Of a stretch of DNA of 64,000 nucleotides, positions 45,936 through 54,924 are shown in pieces. Numbering within the stretch: the stretch's first letter is position 1; every line of letters begins with the position of its first letter. This DNA comes from Bacillota bacterium (lineage in GTDB: Bacteria; Bacillota; Proteinivoracia; UBA4975; VEMY01): assembly GCA_009711825.1 (NCBI GenBank), contig VEMY01000021.1, forward strand, positions 1-64,000, read 5' to 3'. A model generated the notes under the pieces. The model worked only from the letters and a program-made list of their open reading frames with translations, was not told where the DNA came from and did not search any database. Position numbers and translations under genes: made by a program.

Positions 45936-48617
45936 TTATCCGGCTGCCTGCATCCGAGTGATGATTCCGCCGCGAACATCCACCGTCCAATAGCCACCTT
46001 GCAGGTTGCGTAAAAATACAGCCGATGTGTTTGTTACCCCTTGATAACTCCCATACCTAAACCCGCCGTCGGCCTGAACATATGAGTTAAACAGCCCTGC
46101 GCCTCGTCCTCGAATCATGCTGTTCGCGTCGATTGAATAGCCTGGATAAGCACTTCGTCCGAGTCCAATTCCACTATTAAACTCAACGGACCTATCCGGA
46201 TGATGAATCTCCGTCCATCCCCCCGATGAATACATACGTATTTGACCCGGGTTGTTGGGGTCGTCTCCATGGTAAAGATACATATATGAACCGCCACTCC
46301 CCCACTCGGATGCGTGTAGCATCACATAACGCCTACCGGTTGTCCGGACGACCCGTAGGGATGCGGCCATGTCCGTCTCATTCCAATAAGGCAGTATTAT
46401 GCTCCGGTTGCTGTTCAGCTCCATGTCTCCGACCGCTAGGTCTCCGGCAAATTGCACATCTCCGCTGCCTGGCCAAAACCGAATAGTGGGGGATGCTGTT
46501 CCCTCTCTCATAAAGATATAGTCCGACCTGTCCAGTCGCATATTCAGGGAACCTTCTCCGTTAAGGTAGCCGATGTTGTCGATACTATTCCCAGACATAT
46601 CCAGTCGTCCGCGGATTTCTACGTTTTGGTTGTCTAAAACTCTTAGTGCGACCGACCCGCCACCATAAAGGATAGTCTGTCCTGGGTTAGTTGTGTCGTC
46701 CGGACCATAGATATTGACTCCTCCGCTGTCCGGACTTACGCCGGAACCAGCGTTCCCTTTTAACATCAAGACTTGGCGGTTGGCTGTATTGAGTGTCCGG
46801 ATTTCTGCTCGTTCGGCTGAACCAAAGTAGGGGAACCGTATAGCTCCTCGCTCCCACATCAGTAGGCCCGAGGGGTTGAACTCCGTGACAGCCACCCCTT
46901 CCCCGTCATACATGGTTAAAAACGGGAGGTCTCCATCATCGCCCATGTGAAGATGCGCGCCCTGGGTGTCGCCAGCCCAAAGCTGGTCAAACATCCCATT
47001 CATCCCGGCAATTGTTAGCCCATAAATAACCGGACTGTAAATTTCCCGCCCATTGATAAACGAACCGCCAGGCAAGTCGCCATCAGCCAGAGAATTCAAT
47101 AAAGCCTGGGCACTGCTGAACGCTGCTCCAGCTTCTTGCTCAGCGAAGTCCTTTGCAGACTGTTCCGCGTTAGCTATCTGCCCAGTAATATATGGACCGG
47201 CGCTTCCTACTTGAATCCAGTCAGCATGAATACCTGTAACCGCCAGCGTTTTGGCAACCATCCCTCCGCCTACAGTCACACCATACTGCCAAGATGGATT
47301 CCCACCTTGCCAGCCTTGATCAGTCCAAGCGAAGCCATCTGCGGAATACTTCCAGATGTTCTGGCTGTTCTCCAGCTCTGCTACGTCATGGATATATTTG
47401 ATAGCTGCGCCGCTCTCCTGGGGGACTATAGTCTCGTAATAGCCTAGAGAGTTAGCCATGAGTTGGTTGAGCTGCAGGGTTGTTTGTTCTACTGCAGACG
47501 CCTGGCGCTCCGCTTCCACATGAGCGACTGTCTGAAGAACACGCTTTTGGCTACTAGTGAAAGGGGCACCGGTAGCGTAGCCCCGAACTGTCTCTGTCTC
47601 GCCTTTGCCGTCTATTTGGCTGTTGCCATTGAGAGTATAGGTATGGTTCGTGATGACGCTGCTTAGTTCGTCGCCATCGGCATCAATGAGTTTGGTAATA
47701 ACGTCGCCCGGCCAAAGATGCGGGTATCCCAACACTGAGAAAGAGTAGGGCCGGTATTTGAACCCGCCTATCTTGTTATACAGGGCCGATAGAATGGCTT
47801 CGTAGTTCTCTTGAAGCAACGGGTTATCCTCAATAACCAGCGCATAATCGTCGGTGCCGGCGACATAGTCAATATCTTCTTCATCACCCTCCGCCGGAGC
47901 CCGGTAAACTATACCGGTTATCTCAACATCCTCTTCGGCCAACTCATAATCGAACCGGTCTTCCGGCCCAATCTCCAGATCATCACTTTGGTTATCGCCA
48001 TACCAGCTGAGCTGCAGACGGCCCAGGTGATCTATCCAGGCGTTACACCCAGCCAGCTCAGCCACCCAGCTGACAATATGGTGGTAGGTGAAGTCATCGC
48101 CCTCAGGCTTTTGAGTTACAACGTAATCATCATTGTCAAAGCTCTGGGTGTAGAGCGTGACATTGCACCGGGCGCAGGCGTCCACCAGGATCTGCTGCAA
48201 AGTGGCAGGGAAGGGCAGTGTGGAGTTGTATGGCCGGTTGAAGCGGGCCATATCATCCAGTGCCCTGATTTGCATTGTGGTCAGCTTCCCCGGGCGCTCA
48301 TCTACCGTAAATATACCGGTCTGGAGAGGTTCCCCCCCGATGTCTAGGACAACAGTTAGCCTGGCGCCCTCCCAGCGGATGCTGTTCCATTGGCCGTCCT
48401 GGTTGTCCAGAGTAAACTTTAGCTCAGAGGTGTAGGCGCAACCTATCTCTAAGCTGTCACTACTTGTCCAGCCACGCTCAATGGATAGAGAGTTTTGAAT
48501 CAGGTCTCCGGTCTCGATTATCACCTGGCTACCCTCGGTCGGGTCAACGGTGATTGTAACACCAAGCGCACCAACGTTTTCTAGATGCTCTCTTTGGCTA
48601 CTGCTTAAGTTCTGCAT
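45936..48617 (-). CDS. Phage tail-tip/receptor-binding protein
   Basis: 893 residues from the ATG at 48617. The N-terminal about 370 residues resemble the distal-tail/tail-associated (Tal/gp27-like) hub (IETGDLIQNSLSIERGW, YRPYSFSVLGYPHLWPGDVI). A helical connector and SPASM-like GINGMFDQ segment follow. The C-terminal about 300 residues hold at least two similar repeats, each with an R..NRQVLML/R..RRYVMLH strand, a Gly/Ser loop and a D(D)P/TTNPGQ strand, ending with a short TVDVRGGIITRMQAAG. It probably combines hub and fibre. The ATG at 48746 is ruled out by lack of a ribosome site. Confidence 0.8.
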   Translation of the reverse strand: MQNLSSSQREHLENVGALGVTITVDPTEGSQVIIETGDLIQNSLSIERGWTSSDSLEIGCAYTSELKFTLDNQDGQWNSIRWEGARLTVVLDIGGEPLQTGIFTVDERPGKLTTMQIRALDDMARFNRPYNSTLPFPATLQQILVDACARCNVTLYTQSFDNDDYVVTQKPEGDDFTYHHIVSWVAELAGCNAWIDHLGRLQLSWYGDNQSDDLEIGPEDRFDYELAEEDVEITGIVYRAPAEGDEEDIDYVAGTDDYALVIEDNPLLQENYEAILSALYNKIGGFKYRPYSFSVLGYPHLWPGDVITKLIDADGDELSSVITNHTYTLNGNSQIDGKGETETVRGYATGAPFTSSQKRVLQTVAHVEAERQASAVEQTTLQLNQLMANSLGYYETIVPQESGAAIKYIHDVAELENSQNIWKYSADGFAWTDQGWQGGNPSWQYGVTVGGGMVAKTLAVTGIHADWIQVGSAGPYITGQIANAEQSAKDFAEQEAGAAFSSAQALLNSLADGDLPGGSFINGREIYSPVIYGLTIAGMNGMFDQLWAGDTQGAHLHMGDDGDLPFLTMYDGEGVAVTEFNPSGLLMWERGAIRFPYFGSAERAEIRTLNTANRQVLMLKGNAGSGVSPDSGGVNIYGPDDTTNPGQTILYGGGSVALRVLDNQNVEIRGRLDMSGNSIDNIGYLNGEGSLNMRLDRSDYIFMREGTASPTIRFWPGSGDVQFAGDLAVGDMELNSNRSIILPYWNETDMAASLRVVRTTGRRYVMLHASEWGSGGSYMYLYHGDDPNNPGQIRMYSSGGWTEIHHPDRSVEFNSGIGLGRSAYPGYSIDANSMIRGRGAGLFNSYVQADGGFRYGSYQGVTNTSAVFLRNLQGGYWTVDVRGGIITRMQAAG

Positions 48618-48637
48618 GGTATCACCTTCTTTACGGG

Positions 48638-49045
48638 TTAGGGGGTAGCTTGAATGACACCGAAAACGATTTTCTCCCAGGCTGCTTCTTTGAGATTGTA
48701 AAGCGGGCTGTTCCTGTCTCCAACATAGAAATGACGGGTTTGCCAAAGGCCTGACCTTGCGTCCAGGTATTCTATGAGTAGGTATTCCGGGTAGAATGCC
48801 TGAAGAATCGCGGCAGCTTCAGCAGGCGAGACCATCACCCATTCAAGATCCAGCCTCGCAATGGAACCGATGCGTTTCTTAGCCTGTTTACCCGTCTCAG
48901 TCCGGCCAGCGTCCGGCGCCGACAAATCGGCTTCTGACCACTCGTATTTGTTTGGCTGTAGAAACTCAGTGACAGCAGGTCCAGTGGCGTTCCCACGGAA
49001 GTTAGCAGGGGTGATGCTACGAATCGGCTTATATTGCTCGCTCAA
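48638..49045 (-). CDS. Phage distal tail protein, DUF6711-like
   Basis: 135 residues, TTG start at 49045 after GGGGGTGTAAGCT. It is beta-rich and sits between the tape measure and the tail-tip protein, the place of the distal tail/DUF6711-type protein in many Bacillota siphophages. The family call rests mostly on size and position; RLDLEWVMVSPAEAAAIL is the clearest segment. Confidence 0.6.
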   Translation of the reverse strand: MSEQYKPIRSITPANFRGNATGPAVTEFLQPNKYEWSEADLSAPDAGRTETGKQAKKRIGSIARLDLEWVMVSPAEAAAILQAFYPEYLLIEYLDARSGLWQTRHFYVGDRNSPLYNLKEAAWEKIVFGVIQATP

Positions 49046-49048
49046 AGC

Positions 49049-51196
49049 TTACACCCCCACCATTACGGTCTTACCCGCCTTTATGTTGCGGCGTTTGGCT
49101 TCGTCCACGATAAACTCAAACAGCTTCTTGCCATCTACGTACAACGGGAAAATCCAAGTGCCGCCGCCATCTTCTGCACCGCCGCCGCCGGAGGCCTTGG
49201 CTTCGTCAATCTTCTGAGCTAAGATTTCTGCCCAGCCGGAATCGCGTTCAAGCGGGATTACAACTTCTTCCTGGTTGGTCTCGCCGATTGCAGCGATAGT
49301 CGGCCCTGTAACATGGGCGCCGTCAGCCAGGGCAGGTATTTTTGGGATGTTTAGTGAGAGGGTAGGTATTTTTACTCCCGGAATCTTGTTCAGCCCCTTA
49401 ATCAGGACATTAAACGGAGCGAGCACGCCCTTCATAAGCAAGTTAAGACCACCGGTAACAATGTTGATCAAGCCCGTGAAGGCGTTTACGATTCCTTTCA
49501 GGACATTGACTAAAACCTTACCAAAGCCAATAAAAAAGTTTCTGAAGCCTTCAGATTTGTTCCATAAAACAATAAACCCGGCAACTAGAAGCGCAATCGC
49601 GGCGACAACTAGTCCTATGGGGTTTGCGCTAAGCGCTGCATTCCAAAGCCATTGCGCGGCTGTAAGGATTTTGATGGTTGCGTACGCGCTCAGCAGTATG
49701 GCAACCAATGAGCCTACAACTACCACGTTATCTGACATCCAACCTCCGATGACGGACAGCACAATGGCCAAATCATTAAGCACTTCGAGTATTACTCCGC
49801 CAGTCCAAGAAGCAATAGGTCCAAGAAAATTTTTTAGGAACCATGCCCCACCAATCATGAAACCTTCAACCAGCGGACTTAGAAAATCCAAAGCTCCTGC
49901 CAGTAAGTTTAAAAAAACAGGCGCAGCGTTATTGATAGTCCATGCGCCAAAAGGCACCAGGACATTATCAAAAAGCCACAGGGCGCCGGCACCGATGTTT
50001 TCACCCAAAGGGGTGAGAGAGGTTTTTAGGTTTGCCCAGGATTCCTTGATGTTCGTGAAATCAAAAAGCCCCGTAAAGTATTTGAGGGACTTCTCAAGCT
50101 TGCCGGTATTTACCTCCGGAGCGTCCATCTCAGGCAGTTCAGGCATGGGGATGGAGTCAAAGGGAGAGGGGCCAAACAAGCCCGCTCCGGCAGACACTGC
50201 ACCAGCACCTGTGTCGGGCGTGCCGACAATGTTCAGTTCATCGAAACCTGCCAGCCCTTTCAGGGCTTTCTGCTGTTTCTCCATCGCCTTGGTTGTATCA
50301 TCTATTGCATCCCCTAAGGCCACCTGGCCCGATGCAGCATTCGCAGTGGCTGGTACTATATTACCGGCCAAATCCAAACCTAAAAGGTTAGCCAAGGCCC
50401 TAAAGGCAGCGGTCGCAGCATGCACAATACGTCCTAAGGCGTTTATCACAGGCTGCAGCCCTGCGGTTACCAACATGCCCGCGTAGCTGGTCATGTCTCT
50501 AAACGCTTGCCCAAGTCTCGGCAAGCTCATGCCGGCAATATGGGTCACGCTGTCTCCGTACTGACTCTGGGCCTGTTCTAAGATTGCAAGCGTCCGGATC
50601 TGCTGTTGCTGCTGATACGTTAGTTGGTTCCAGCTCTTATCGCCGGCAATCTTTCTAAAGGCATTCGTTGTCTGGAGCATCGCCACATTTGCATAGATTC
50701 CGAGAGATTCAATGGCCTGGGTATTACCAAGGATCCCTGAACGAATACGTTCCCCGACATCTTCCATGGTGCGTCCTGTCTTGGATGCCACAACTGCAGT
50801 TGCCTCCATCATGGCGATAGTCACCTTGGCATTTTCGTTTGTATCCCGGGTCATGGATTTGAACAGGTTACCATAGGTCATGGCATATTCATAAGCCGTT
50901 GATTCGGCCATACCAAAGGAGCGAGATGTGTTGCTGGCCCAGTGTTCCACATACTTGACAGAGTCCAGGAACAGCTCATTGGTGCGCTGCACAGCGTTTC
51001 TCATGCCCCGATAGGTGTTCATGAGCGAGACAAGGCCGGCGACACCAACGGAAATACCGGCCAAGCCTGCAGCTGTTTTCACTAGTCGGGAAAGACCACC
51101 ATTCAGACGGGAGATGCCACCTTGTGCCTGTTTTAATCCGCGGTTGAGTTGTGTAGTATCCGCGGAGAATTTTACGCTGACATCTTTAAGTGCCAC
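49049..51196 (-). CDS. Phage tail tape measure protein
   Basis: 715 residues. It sets tail length and helps DNA injection. The N-terminus has the KFSADTTQLNRGLKQAQGGIS segment typical of tape measures, a long helical body, several hydrophobic segments at about 435-560 (FMIGGAWFLKNFLGPIASW, VVAAIALLVAGFIVLW) and a C-terminal APFNVLIKGLNKIPGVKIP region. The GTG at 51196 has AGGAGGCGGCAC before it and lies in the end of the upstream chaperone frame. Confidence 0.9.
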   Translation of the reverse strand: MALKDVSVKFSADTTQLNRGLKQAQGGISRLNGGLSRLVKTAAGLAGISVGVAGLVSLMNTYRGMRNAVQRTNELFLDSVKYVEHWASNTSRSFGMAESTAYEYAMTYGNLFKSMTRDTNENAKVTIAMMEATAVVASKTGRTMEDVGERIRSGILGNTQAIESLGIYANVAMLQTTNAFRKIAGDKSWNQLTYQQQQQIRTLAILEQAQSQYGDSVTHIAGMSLPRLGQAFRDMTSYAGMLVTAGLQPVINALGRIVHAATAAFRALANLLGLDLAGNIVPATANAASGQVALGDAIDDTTKAMEKQQKALKGLAGFDELNIVGTPDTGAGAVSAGAGLFGPSPFDSIPMPELPEMDAPEVNTGKLEKSLKYFTGLFDFTNIKESWANLKTSLTPLGENIGAGALWLFDNVLVPFGAWTINNAAPVFLNLLAGALDFLSPLVEGFMIGGAWFLKNFLGPIASWTGGVILEVLNDLAIVLSVIGGWMSDNVVVVGSLVAILLSAYATIKILTAAQWLWNAALSANPIGLVVAAIALLVAGFIVLWNKSEGFRNFFIGFGKVLVNVLKGIVNAFTGLINIVTGGLNLLMKGVLAPFNVLIKGLNKIPGVKIPTLSLNIPKIPALADGAHVTGPTIAAIGETNQEEVVIPLERDSGWAEILAQKIDEAKASGGGGAEDGGGTWIFPLYVDGKKLFEFIVDEAKRRNIKAGKTVMVGV

Positions 51197-51886
51197 CGTG
51201 CCGCCTCCTTTCAGCAGCCTTCGCGGCCGCCTCAAATTTTTCTTTGCTAACCTTAGGCGCTTTCACTGACTCTTTGTCCTTAAGGTAGTTATTAAGCTTG
51301 CGGAGCTTTCCATTAAAGGCCGCGCCCGCGAAGGCGCCGGTCTGCCATGCAGTGGCAACCCGTTCCCGTTCTGCAGCATTTTGTTTTCGATTGTAAGCCT
51401 TTATGCAGTGGTTGAATTCCCACAATTCAAGCTCCCATAATTCTGCAGGCATGATGCCAATAAAGAAAGCATCCTCTACCAGCTGGGTCCAGTTTATTCC
51501 TCGTCCAGCTCCACAATCGGGAGCCCCAGCAGCTCCCTGAGCTCGTTTTTTTTCGCATCGGGGATCTCGGTTTTTTGTATTTGGCGTTCCATTTCCTCAG
51601 GTGTGCCGCTGAACATGAGGTGAGCAATGAGTTCGCCAACTGCCATTTGCAGTCTGGCAACTCCCCACACTTCTTCTAGATCCCTACAGAAATCGCGGTA
51701 GCCATCTTTATCGCCAGGATACTTGCCCGCAGCTACTGCCAAGAGCTTCATAAGCTCCTCAGTTGTGGCTGTGTCCAGGTTGCTAAACATTTGGTTCAGG
51801 GACAGGTTGAATACCCGTTCAATCTTTTTAGCAATACCAAGGTTGGTTTTTAGTTCGTGGCTGTTGTCGCCAATTGCAATAATCAT
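51186..51886 (-). CDS. Tail assembly chaperone long form (gpGT-like, -1 frameshift product)
   Basis: The first 114 codons are those of the short chaperone. At the slippery site A AAA AAC (51551-51545) ribosomes shift -1, and the new frame is open from 51545 to the stop at 51186, adding 119 residues (about 233 total). The added part contains INWTQLVEDAFFIGI and ELWELELWEFNHCIKAYN, typical of the T part of these fusions. The T part alone has no good start, which also favours the fusion. It binds the tape measure and tail tube during assembly. The frame relation is exactly -1. Confidence 0.85.
51494..51886 (-). CDS. Tail assembly chaperone short form (gpG-like)
   Basis: 130 residues, starting MIIAIGDNSHELKTN. 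Made when no frameshift occurs at 51551-51545; ends at TAA 51494. Helical, acidic C-terminus. It lies between the tail tube gene and the tape measure, the conserved place for these chaperones. Confidence 0.85.
   Translation of the reverse strand: MIIAIGDNSHELKTNLGIAKKIERVFNLSLNQMFSNLDTATTEELMKLLAVAAGKYPGDKDGYRDFCRDLEEVWGVARLQMAVGELIAHLMFSGTPEEMERQIQKTEIPDAKKNELRELLGLPIVELDEE
51519..51551 (-). promoter_or_regulatory. Programmed -1 frameshift signal
   Basis: On the minus strand, in zero frame AAA AAA AAC: slippery heptamer A AAA AAC at 51551-51545. It is followed after about 10 nt by a hairpin GGGAGC-TGCTGGG-GCTCCC. Heptamer, phase, open -1 frame and stimulator are all present. Confidence 0.85.
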
Positions 51887-51889
51887 CTT

Positions 51890-52303
51890 CTAAACCTCCA
51901 CAGGCAGAGTAAGTTCTGCGTCACCAGTGCCGGTTAAACTGATAGAAATATCTGCCTTACCATCAGCGTCATCACTGATACTTAACGATTCAATGTAGGC
52001 TGTTCCTGATAAGAACAACTCCGACGTAATATAAAAATACGCCTCCACGGGTGTGCCGTTGTTATATGCGTCAAGCAGCTTCTTTTGGCCGCTGTCATCG
52101 GCAAAATCAGCACTGCCGTCAGCAGAGGCAGACCATGATTTTAGGCCAGGTTTATTCTCCGCAGACGTTTGACCAAAATGTCTGGCCTCGACCATGGTTT
52201 TGGTCAGCTCCACACTCCAAGTGCTCATGCTAGCGATATCCTCGATATCGCCAGTGCCTTCTTTTATGGCAACTTTGCCTGTAACTCCTGTATACCATGC
52301 CAT
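51890..52303 (-). CDS. Phage major tail (tube) protein
   Basis: 137 residues, beta-rich, starting MAWYTGVTGKVAIKEGT and with the GTAYIESLSISDDADGKADI strand typical of small tail tube proteins. GGAGGTACTAGCA precedes the ATG. It polymerises around the tape measure. Upstream of the chaperone pair as expected. Confidence 0.85.
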   Translation of the reverse strand: MAWYTGVTGKVAIKEGTGDIEDIASMSTWSVELTKTMVEARHFGQTSAENKPGLKSWSASADGSADFADDSGQKKLLDAYNNGTPVEAYFYITSELFLSGTAYIESLSISDDADGKADISISLTGTGDAELTLPVEV

Positions 52304-52305
52304 TG

Positions 52306-52647
52306 CTAGTACCTCCTAACAGTAAAGTTCACCGTATATTCACGGCGTTTTTTCTCGTCCTGACCGATGTCCAGAATAGGGGTGCTCTGGGTTGAGCTTA
52401 TGACATCATCTGAATATCGGCCTAGAATAGCAGCAACCGCCTCTGCCTTGGCATAAGCGGATGCAGAATCGATGTCGCGGCACCTGGCCTGGACACCATG
52501 AGTTATATGCATACCGCCGAAGTAATGTACCGGCGGCGTTGGTTCATACTCAAACAGGGCTATGCACCCATCCGGGGCATCTGGCAAGACACCCAAGACA
52601 ACATCCGGCATTCCGAGCACCGCGAAAACATGATCTAAAATGTTCAT
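52306..52647 (-). CDS. Phage tail terminator / minor capsid protein
   Basis: 113 residues, directly before the tail tube gene (2-nt gap) and overlapping the upstream gene by ATGA. Pattern (HYFGGMHITHGVQARCRD, then YSDDVISSTQSTPILDIG) fits the minor capsid/tail terminator family that caps the tail at the head-proximal end. Confidence 0.7.
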   Translation of the reverse strand: MNILDHVFAVLGMPDVVLGVLPDAPDGCIALFEYEPTPPVHYFGGMHITHGVQARCRDIDSASAYAKAEAVAAILGRYSDDVISSTQSTPILDIGQDEKKRREYTVNFTVRRY

Positions 52648-53132
52648 CGCAGTATATCCGTCACAATCCGCTGTACGCGCCTGATGTAGCGGGGCAGACG
52701 CTGCTCAAACGGCTGTTCCAGGTATTTAGCTTGCCCGCCCGCAACCATGTTGATCGTTCTGCCGGCATTTTTGCCGGTCATGATTTTGTGGCCGTCTGTG
52801 CGATCATGGCGAAGAGTTAAATCTTCATGCTGGCGTAAAGCATAGGGGAGGGAGTAGCTAACCTCTCCCTGAATGTGTAAGCCTGGACTAGGGTAGCCGC
52901 CAGCCGGCTGTTGGTCTTTAAAAACAGTAGCTCTCTGCACCTGCCCATGGCAATTGTTCCGCAAATCCCCGGATTCGATAGGGGCCGCCTTGGCGCTGGC
53001 CGCGGATAAATCTAGAATACACTCTGTAACAGCCTTAGCCGTTTCATGAGGGCTACGGGCCAGAGCTTTTTTTATCTGCCTGTCCAACTCTTTGCTATGC
53101 ATCTCCACCTTGATAAATCCCGGTTTAGCCAT
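52644..53132 (-). CDS. HK97 gp10-like neck protein
   Basis: 162 residues, starting MAKPGFIKVEMHSKEL. An N-terminal amphipathic helix with LARSPHETAKAVTECILD, then AAPIESGDLRNNCHG, the APVDTGxLR-like motif of HK97-gp10/tail completion proteins. Overlaps both neighbours by 1-4 nt. Confidence 0.8.
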   Translation of the reverse strand: MAKPGFIKVEMHSKELDRQIKKALARSPHETAKAVTECILDLSAASAKAAPIESGDLRNNCHGQVQRATVFKDQQPAGGYPSPGLHIQGEVSYSLPYALRQHEDLTLRHDRTDGHKIMTGKNAGRTINMVAGGQAKYLEQPFEQRLPRYIRRVQRIVTDILR

Positions 53133-53416
53133 CAGACCACCGCCTTAAAGCCCATGATTCTGCCGCCCAACATCGCCCATTCCTCCACCAGCTGAACCAG
53201 ACGCCCGTCTAAGAGATCCCCCGGGACAACAGCATCCCGGACATAATAAACATAGTCAGCTTTAATAACCTGCTTGTCCGGAGTGCGGATCTCCTGGGTT
53301 TTTACTTGGCACCGGCAGGAGATACTAACAGGGGGGCCGTATACCGGTTCCCCCCGGTTATTCGTGTCAGTTTGAGGCTTATGGATTGCCGTAGCTGTTA
53401 AATAGCCGGTCAGCAT
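53132..53416 (-). CDS. Phage head-tail joining (head closure) protein
   Basis: 94 residues, beta-rich, with RCQVKTQEIRTPD and YYVRDAVVPGDLLDGR. Size and place (between the connector and the gp10-like protein) match head-closure or minor capsid proteins. Overlaps the upstream gene by 7 nt and the downstream one by 1 nt. Confidence 0.65.
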   Translation of the reverse strand: MLTGYLTATAIHKPQTDTNNRGEPVYGPPVSISCRCQVKTQEIRTPDKQVIKADYVYYVRDAVVPGDLLDGRLVQLVEEWAMLGGRIMGFKAVV

Positions 53417-53895
53417 GTAGCATACCCCCCGGACAAGTAGGAAGAGAGTAGAGCCTTTGTCTTAGGGCAGAGGAGGGCAGATTTGCGGGCACCTGTGCTT
53501 TCGTAGCTTTCGGATAGATCGCCCAGGCTAAAGCCAGTAACGCCCTGATCCTGCAGCTCTTGCCGCTTCGAGGTCTCCGCCTGCGTATCATCATCACTCA
53601 TCCAGAGGGCCAGTTCAATCTGAGCTGCCAGGACTTTCTTAGGCGGCTCCAGTAGCTGCCCATATTGAAAGGGGAGACGAGGGAAGGCCAGCTCCTGGTC
53701 TCGTATAGCCTTCCGTCCCTGAAAAGGTAGCTGCTCCATTTCAGCGCATGCATTTAGGAGCAAGACTTCCTTATCCGCCTCATCTAAGGCAACCCATCGT
53801 TGCCGGTCTTTGCTATTACTCCGGTAATGGCCGGTGACATACTCGTCTGCCTGAGCTACAGTAACATAACTATTCTTCCCCTGCTCCAACGTCAT
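53410..53895 (-). CDS. Phage head-tail connector/adaptor (DnaT-like family)
   Basis: 161 residues with helical YVTVAQADEYVTGHY, NACAEMEQLPFQGRKA, ELAFPRLPF and VLAAQIELALWM segments typical of adaptor proteins (annotated DnaT-like or gp6-type). GAAGGAGGAAAAACCCA precedes the ATG. It binds below the portal. Confidence 0.75.
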   Translation of the reverse strand: MTLEQGKNSYVTVAQADEYVTGHYRSNSKDRQRWVALDEADKEVLLLNACAEMEQLPFQGRKAIRDQELAFPRLPFQYGQLLEPPKKVLAAQIELALWMSDDDTQAETSKRQELQDQGVTGFSLGDLSESYESTGARKSALLCPKTKALLSSYLSGGYATC

Positions 53896-54058
53896 TGGGT
53901 TTTTCCTCCTTCACAGGCTCAGACTTCTTTTCATCTGAAGCCTTCTTGCCGGCCCGCTTTCTGTACGGCTCCCAGGCTGTCGAGCGTTTAAAGGTTTCTG
54001 CCGCTATTGGGTCAACGGGGTTCACAATGGTTCCGGTGTGCTTATGCTGGTATTTCAT
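53870..54058 (-). CDS. Small phage protein after the major capsid gene
   Basis: 62 residues. The N-terminus MKYQHKHTGTIVNPVDP is followed by a Lys/Glu-rich tail. Starts at the major capsid stop and overlaps the connector start. Short proteins like this are common after capsid genes; function unknown. Confidence 0.65.
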   Translation of the reverse strand: MKYQHKHTGTIVNPVDPIAAETFKRSTAWEPYRKRAGKKASDEKKSEPVKEEKPNDVGAGEE

Positions 54059-54912
54059 TAGCCCTCGCCGCCTCCCTCAGCTACGATCTTGAAGAGTAGG
54101 TCAGGAGTGAGCGCCTTCACACCGTAGTTGTAGAACAACTGGACAGCGTAGTCGTTAGACAGCTGGATTTTCTCGGGGTCAGTGTACGGATAGGTGACCA
54201 CGGGCAGCGCAACGGCGCCCCGGGCCATGGCAATGGCTTGCACATCCGCGGGCAGGTAGATGCTGCTGTAGACCCTGACGCCGTGGAACATGGCAAACTC
54301 TTCGGCAGCCGTATCCACATTAGATGCGGGTAGGCTGTCCAGGGAAGTCCGCAATTCTCCGTAGAAGGCGGGGGAGGCAATGATGCTGATTAGGTTACGC
54401 GGAACGCCAGTAACGTAATCATTTTTGACAGTTTCAAGCGTCTGAATCAACGCCTCAACCCTGGCCGCAATTGTGCTGCCGGCCGGCTCAGCGGCGGTTG
54501 CAGCAGCAGCGGCGGCGGTGAAGAATGCAGTTTCCAAATCAGTGGTCGTGGTGTCGATGTGATTAGCTGCCCTGCGGGCCATAATAGAGGTGACGCCGAA
54601 GGTATCCAGGTCAAACTTTGCAACCTCTTCAACGATCTCTTTTTTCTGGTCCAGGTTTACAGTGACGGGCGGCGCAGTGATTGCATCGCCTTTGCCGGCA
54701 GTCCGCGCAGTACCGTAGTTTTTCGCCTGTGCGTTGACGAATCTGCGGAACTCCACAGAGCCGGTTGCAGGGTTACCGCGATACAAATCGCTTTTAAGGA
54801 ACCCAGACAGAGTCTCCTTACGGACTCCGTCAATGACTATGCCGTAGATTTCGGCCAGATCAGCCTTTGTATCTACAGCTTGCAGCAGGGAAATAGCCTT
54901 GGTTCTTGCCAA
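54058..54912 (-). CDS. Major capsid protein
   Basis: 284 residues, HK97-fold type by pattern: N-terminal helix, NPATGSVEFRRFVNAQAK, LDQKKEIVEEVAKFDLDTF, a central Ala-rich helix and the C-terminal VVTYPYTDPEKIQLSNDYAVQLFYNYGVK. The start is TTG at 54912 after GGAGATGATTTAA, unusual for so abundant a protein. Scaffold gene lies directly upstream. Confidence 0.9.
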   Translation of the reverse strand: MARTKAISLLQAVDTKADLAEIYGIVIDGVRKETLSGFLKSDLYRGNPATGSVEFRRFVNAQAKNYGTARTAGKGDAITAPPVTVNLDQKKEIVEEVAKFDLDTFGVTSIMARRAANHIDTTTTDLETAFFTAAAAAATAAEPAGSTIAARVEALIQTLETVKNDYVTGVPRNLISIIASPAFYGELRTSLDSLPASNVDTAAEEFAMFHGVRVYSSIYLPADVQAIAMARGAVALPVVTYPYTDPEKIQLSNDYAVQLFYNYGVKALTPDLLFKIVAEGGGEG

Positions 54913-54924
54913 TTAAATCATCTC

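Noticed and set aside
49275-50486. Long (403-codon) rightward frame opposite the tape measure gene
   Set aside because: It is antisense to a clear tape measure protein, Pro/Ser/Lys-biased as expected for a shadow frame, and has no ribosome site.
51427-51660. 77-codon frame in the third phase across the tail chaperone region
   Set aside because: It is neither the zero nor the -1 frame of the chaperone pair and its sequence has no tail-protein pattern; shadow frame.
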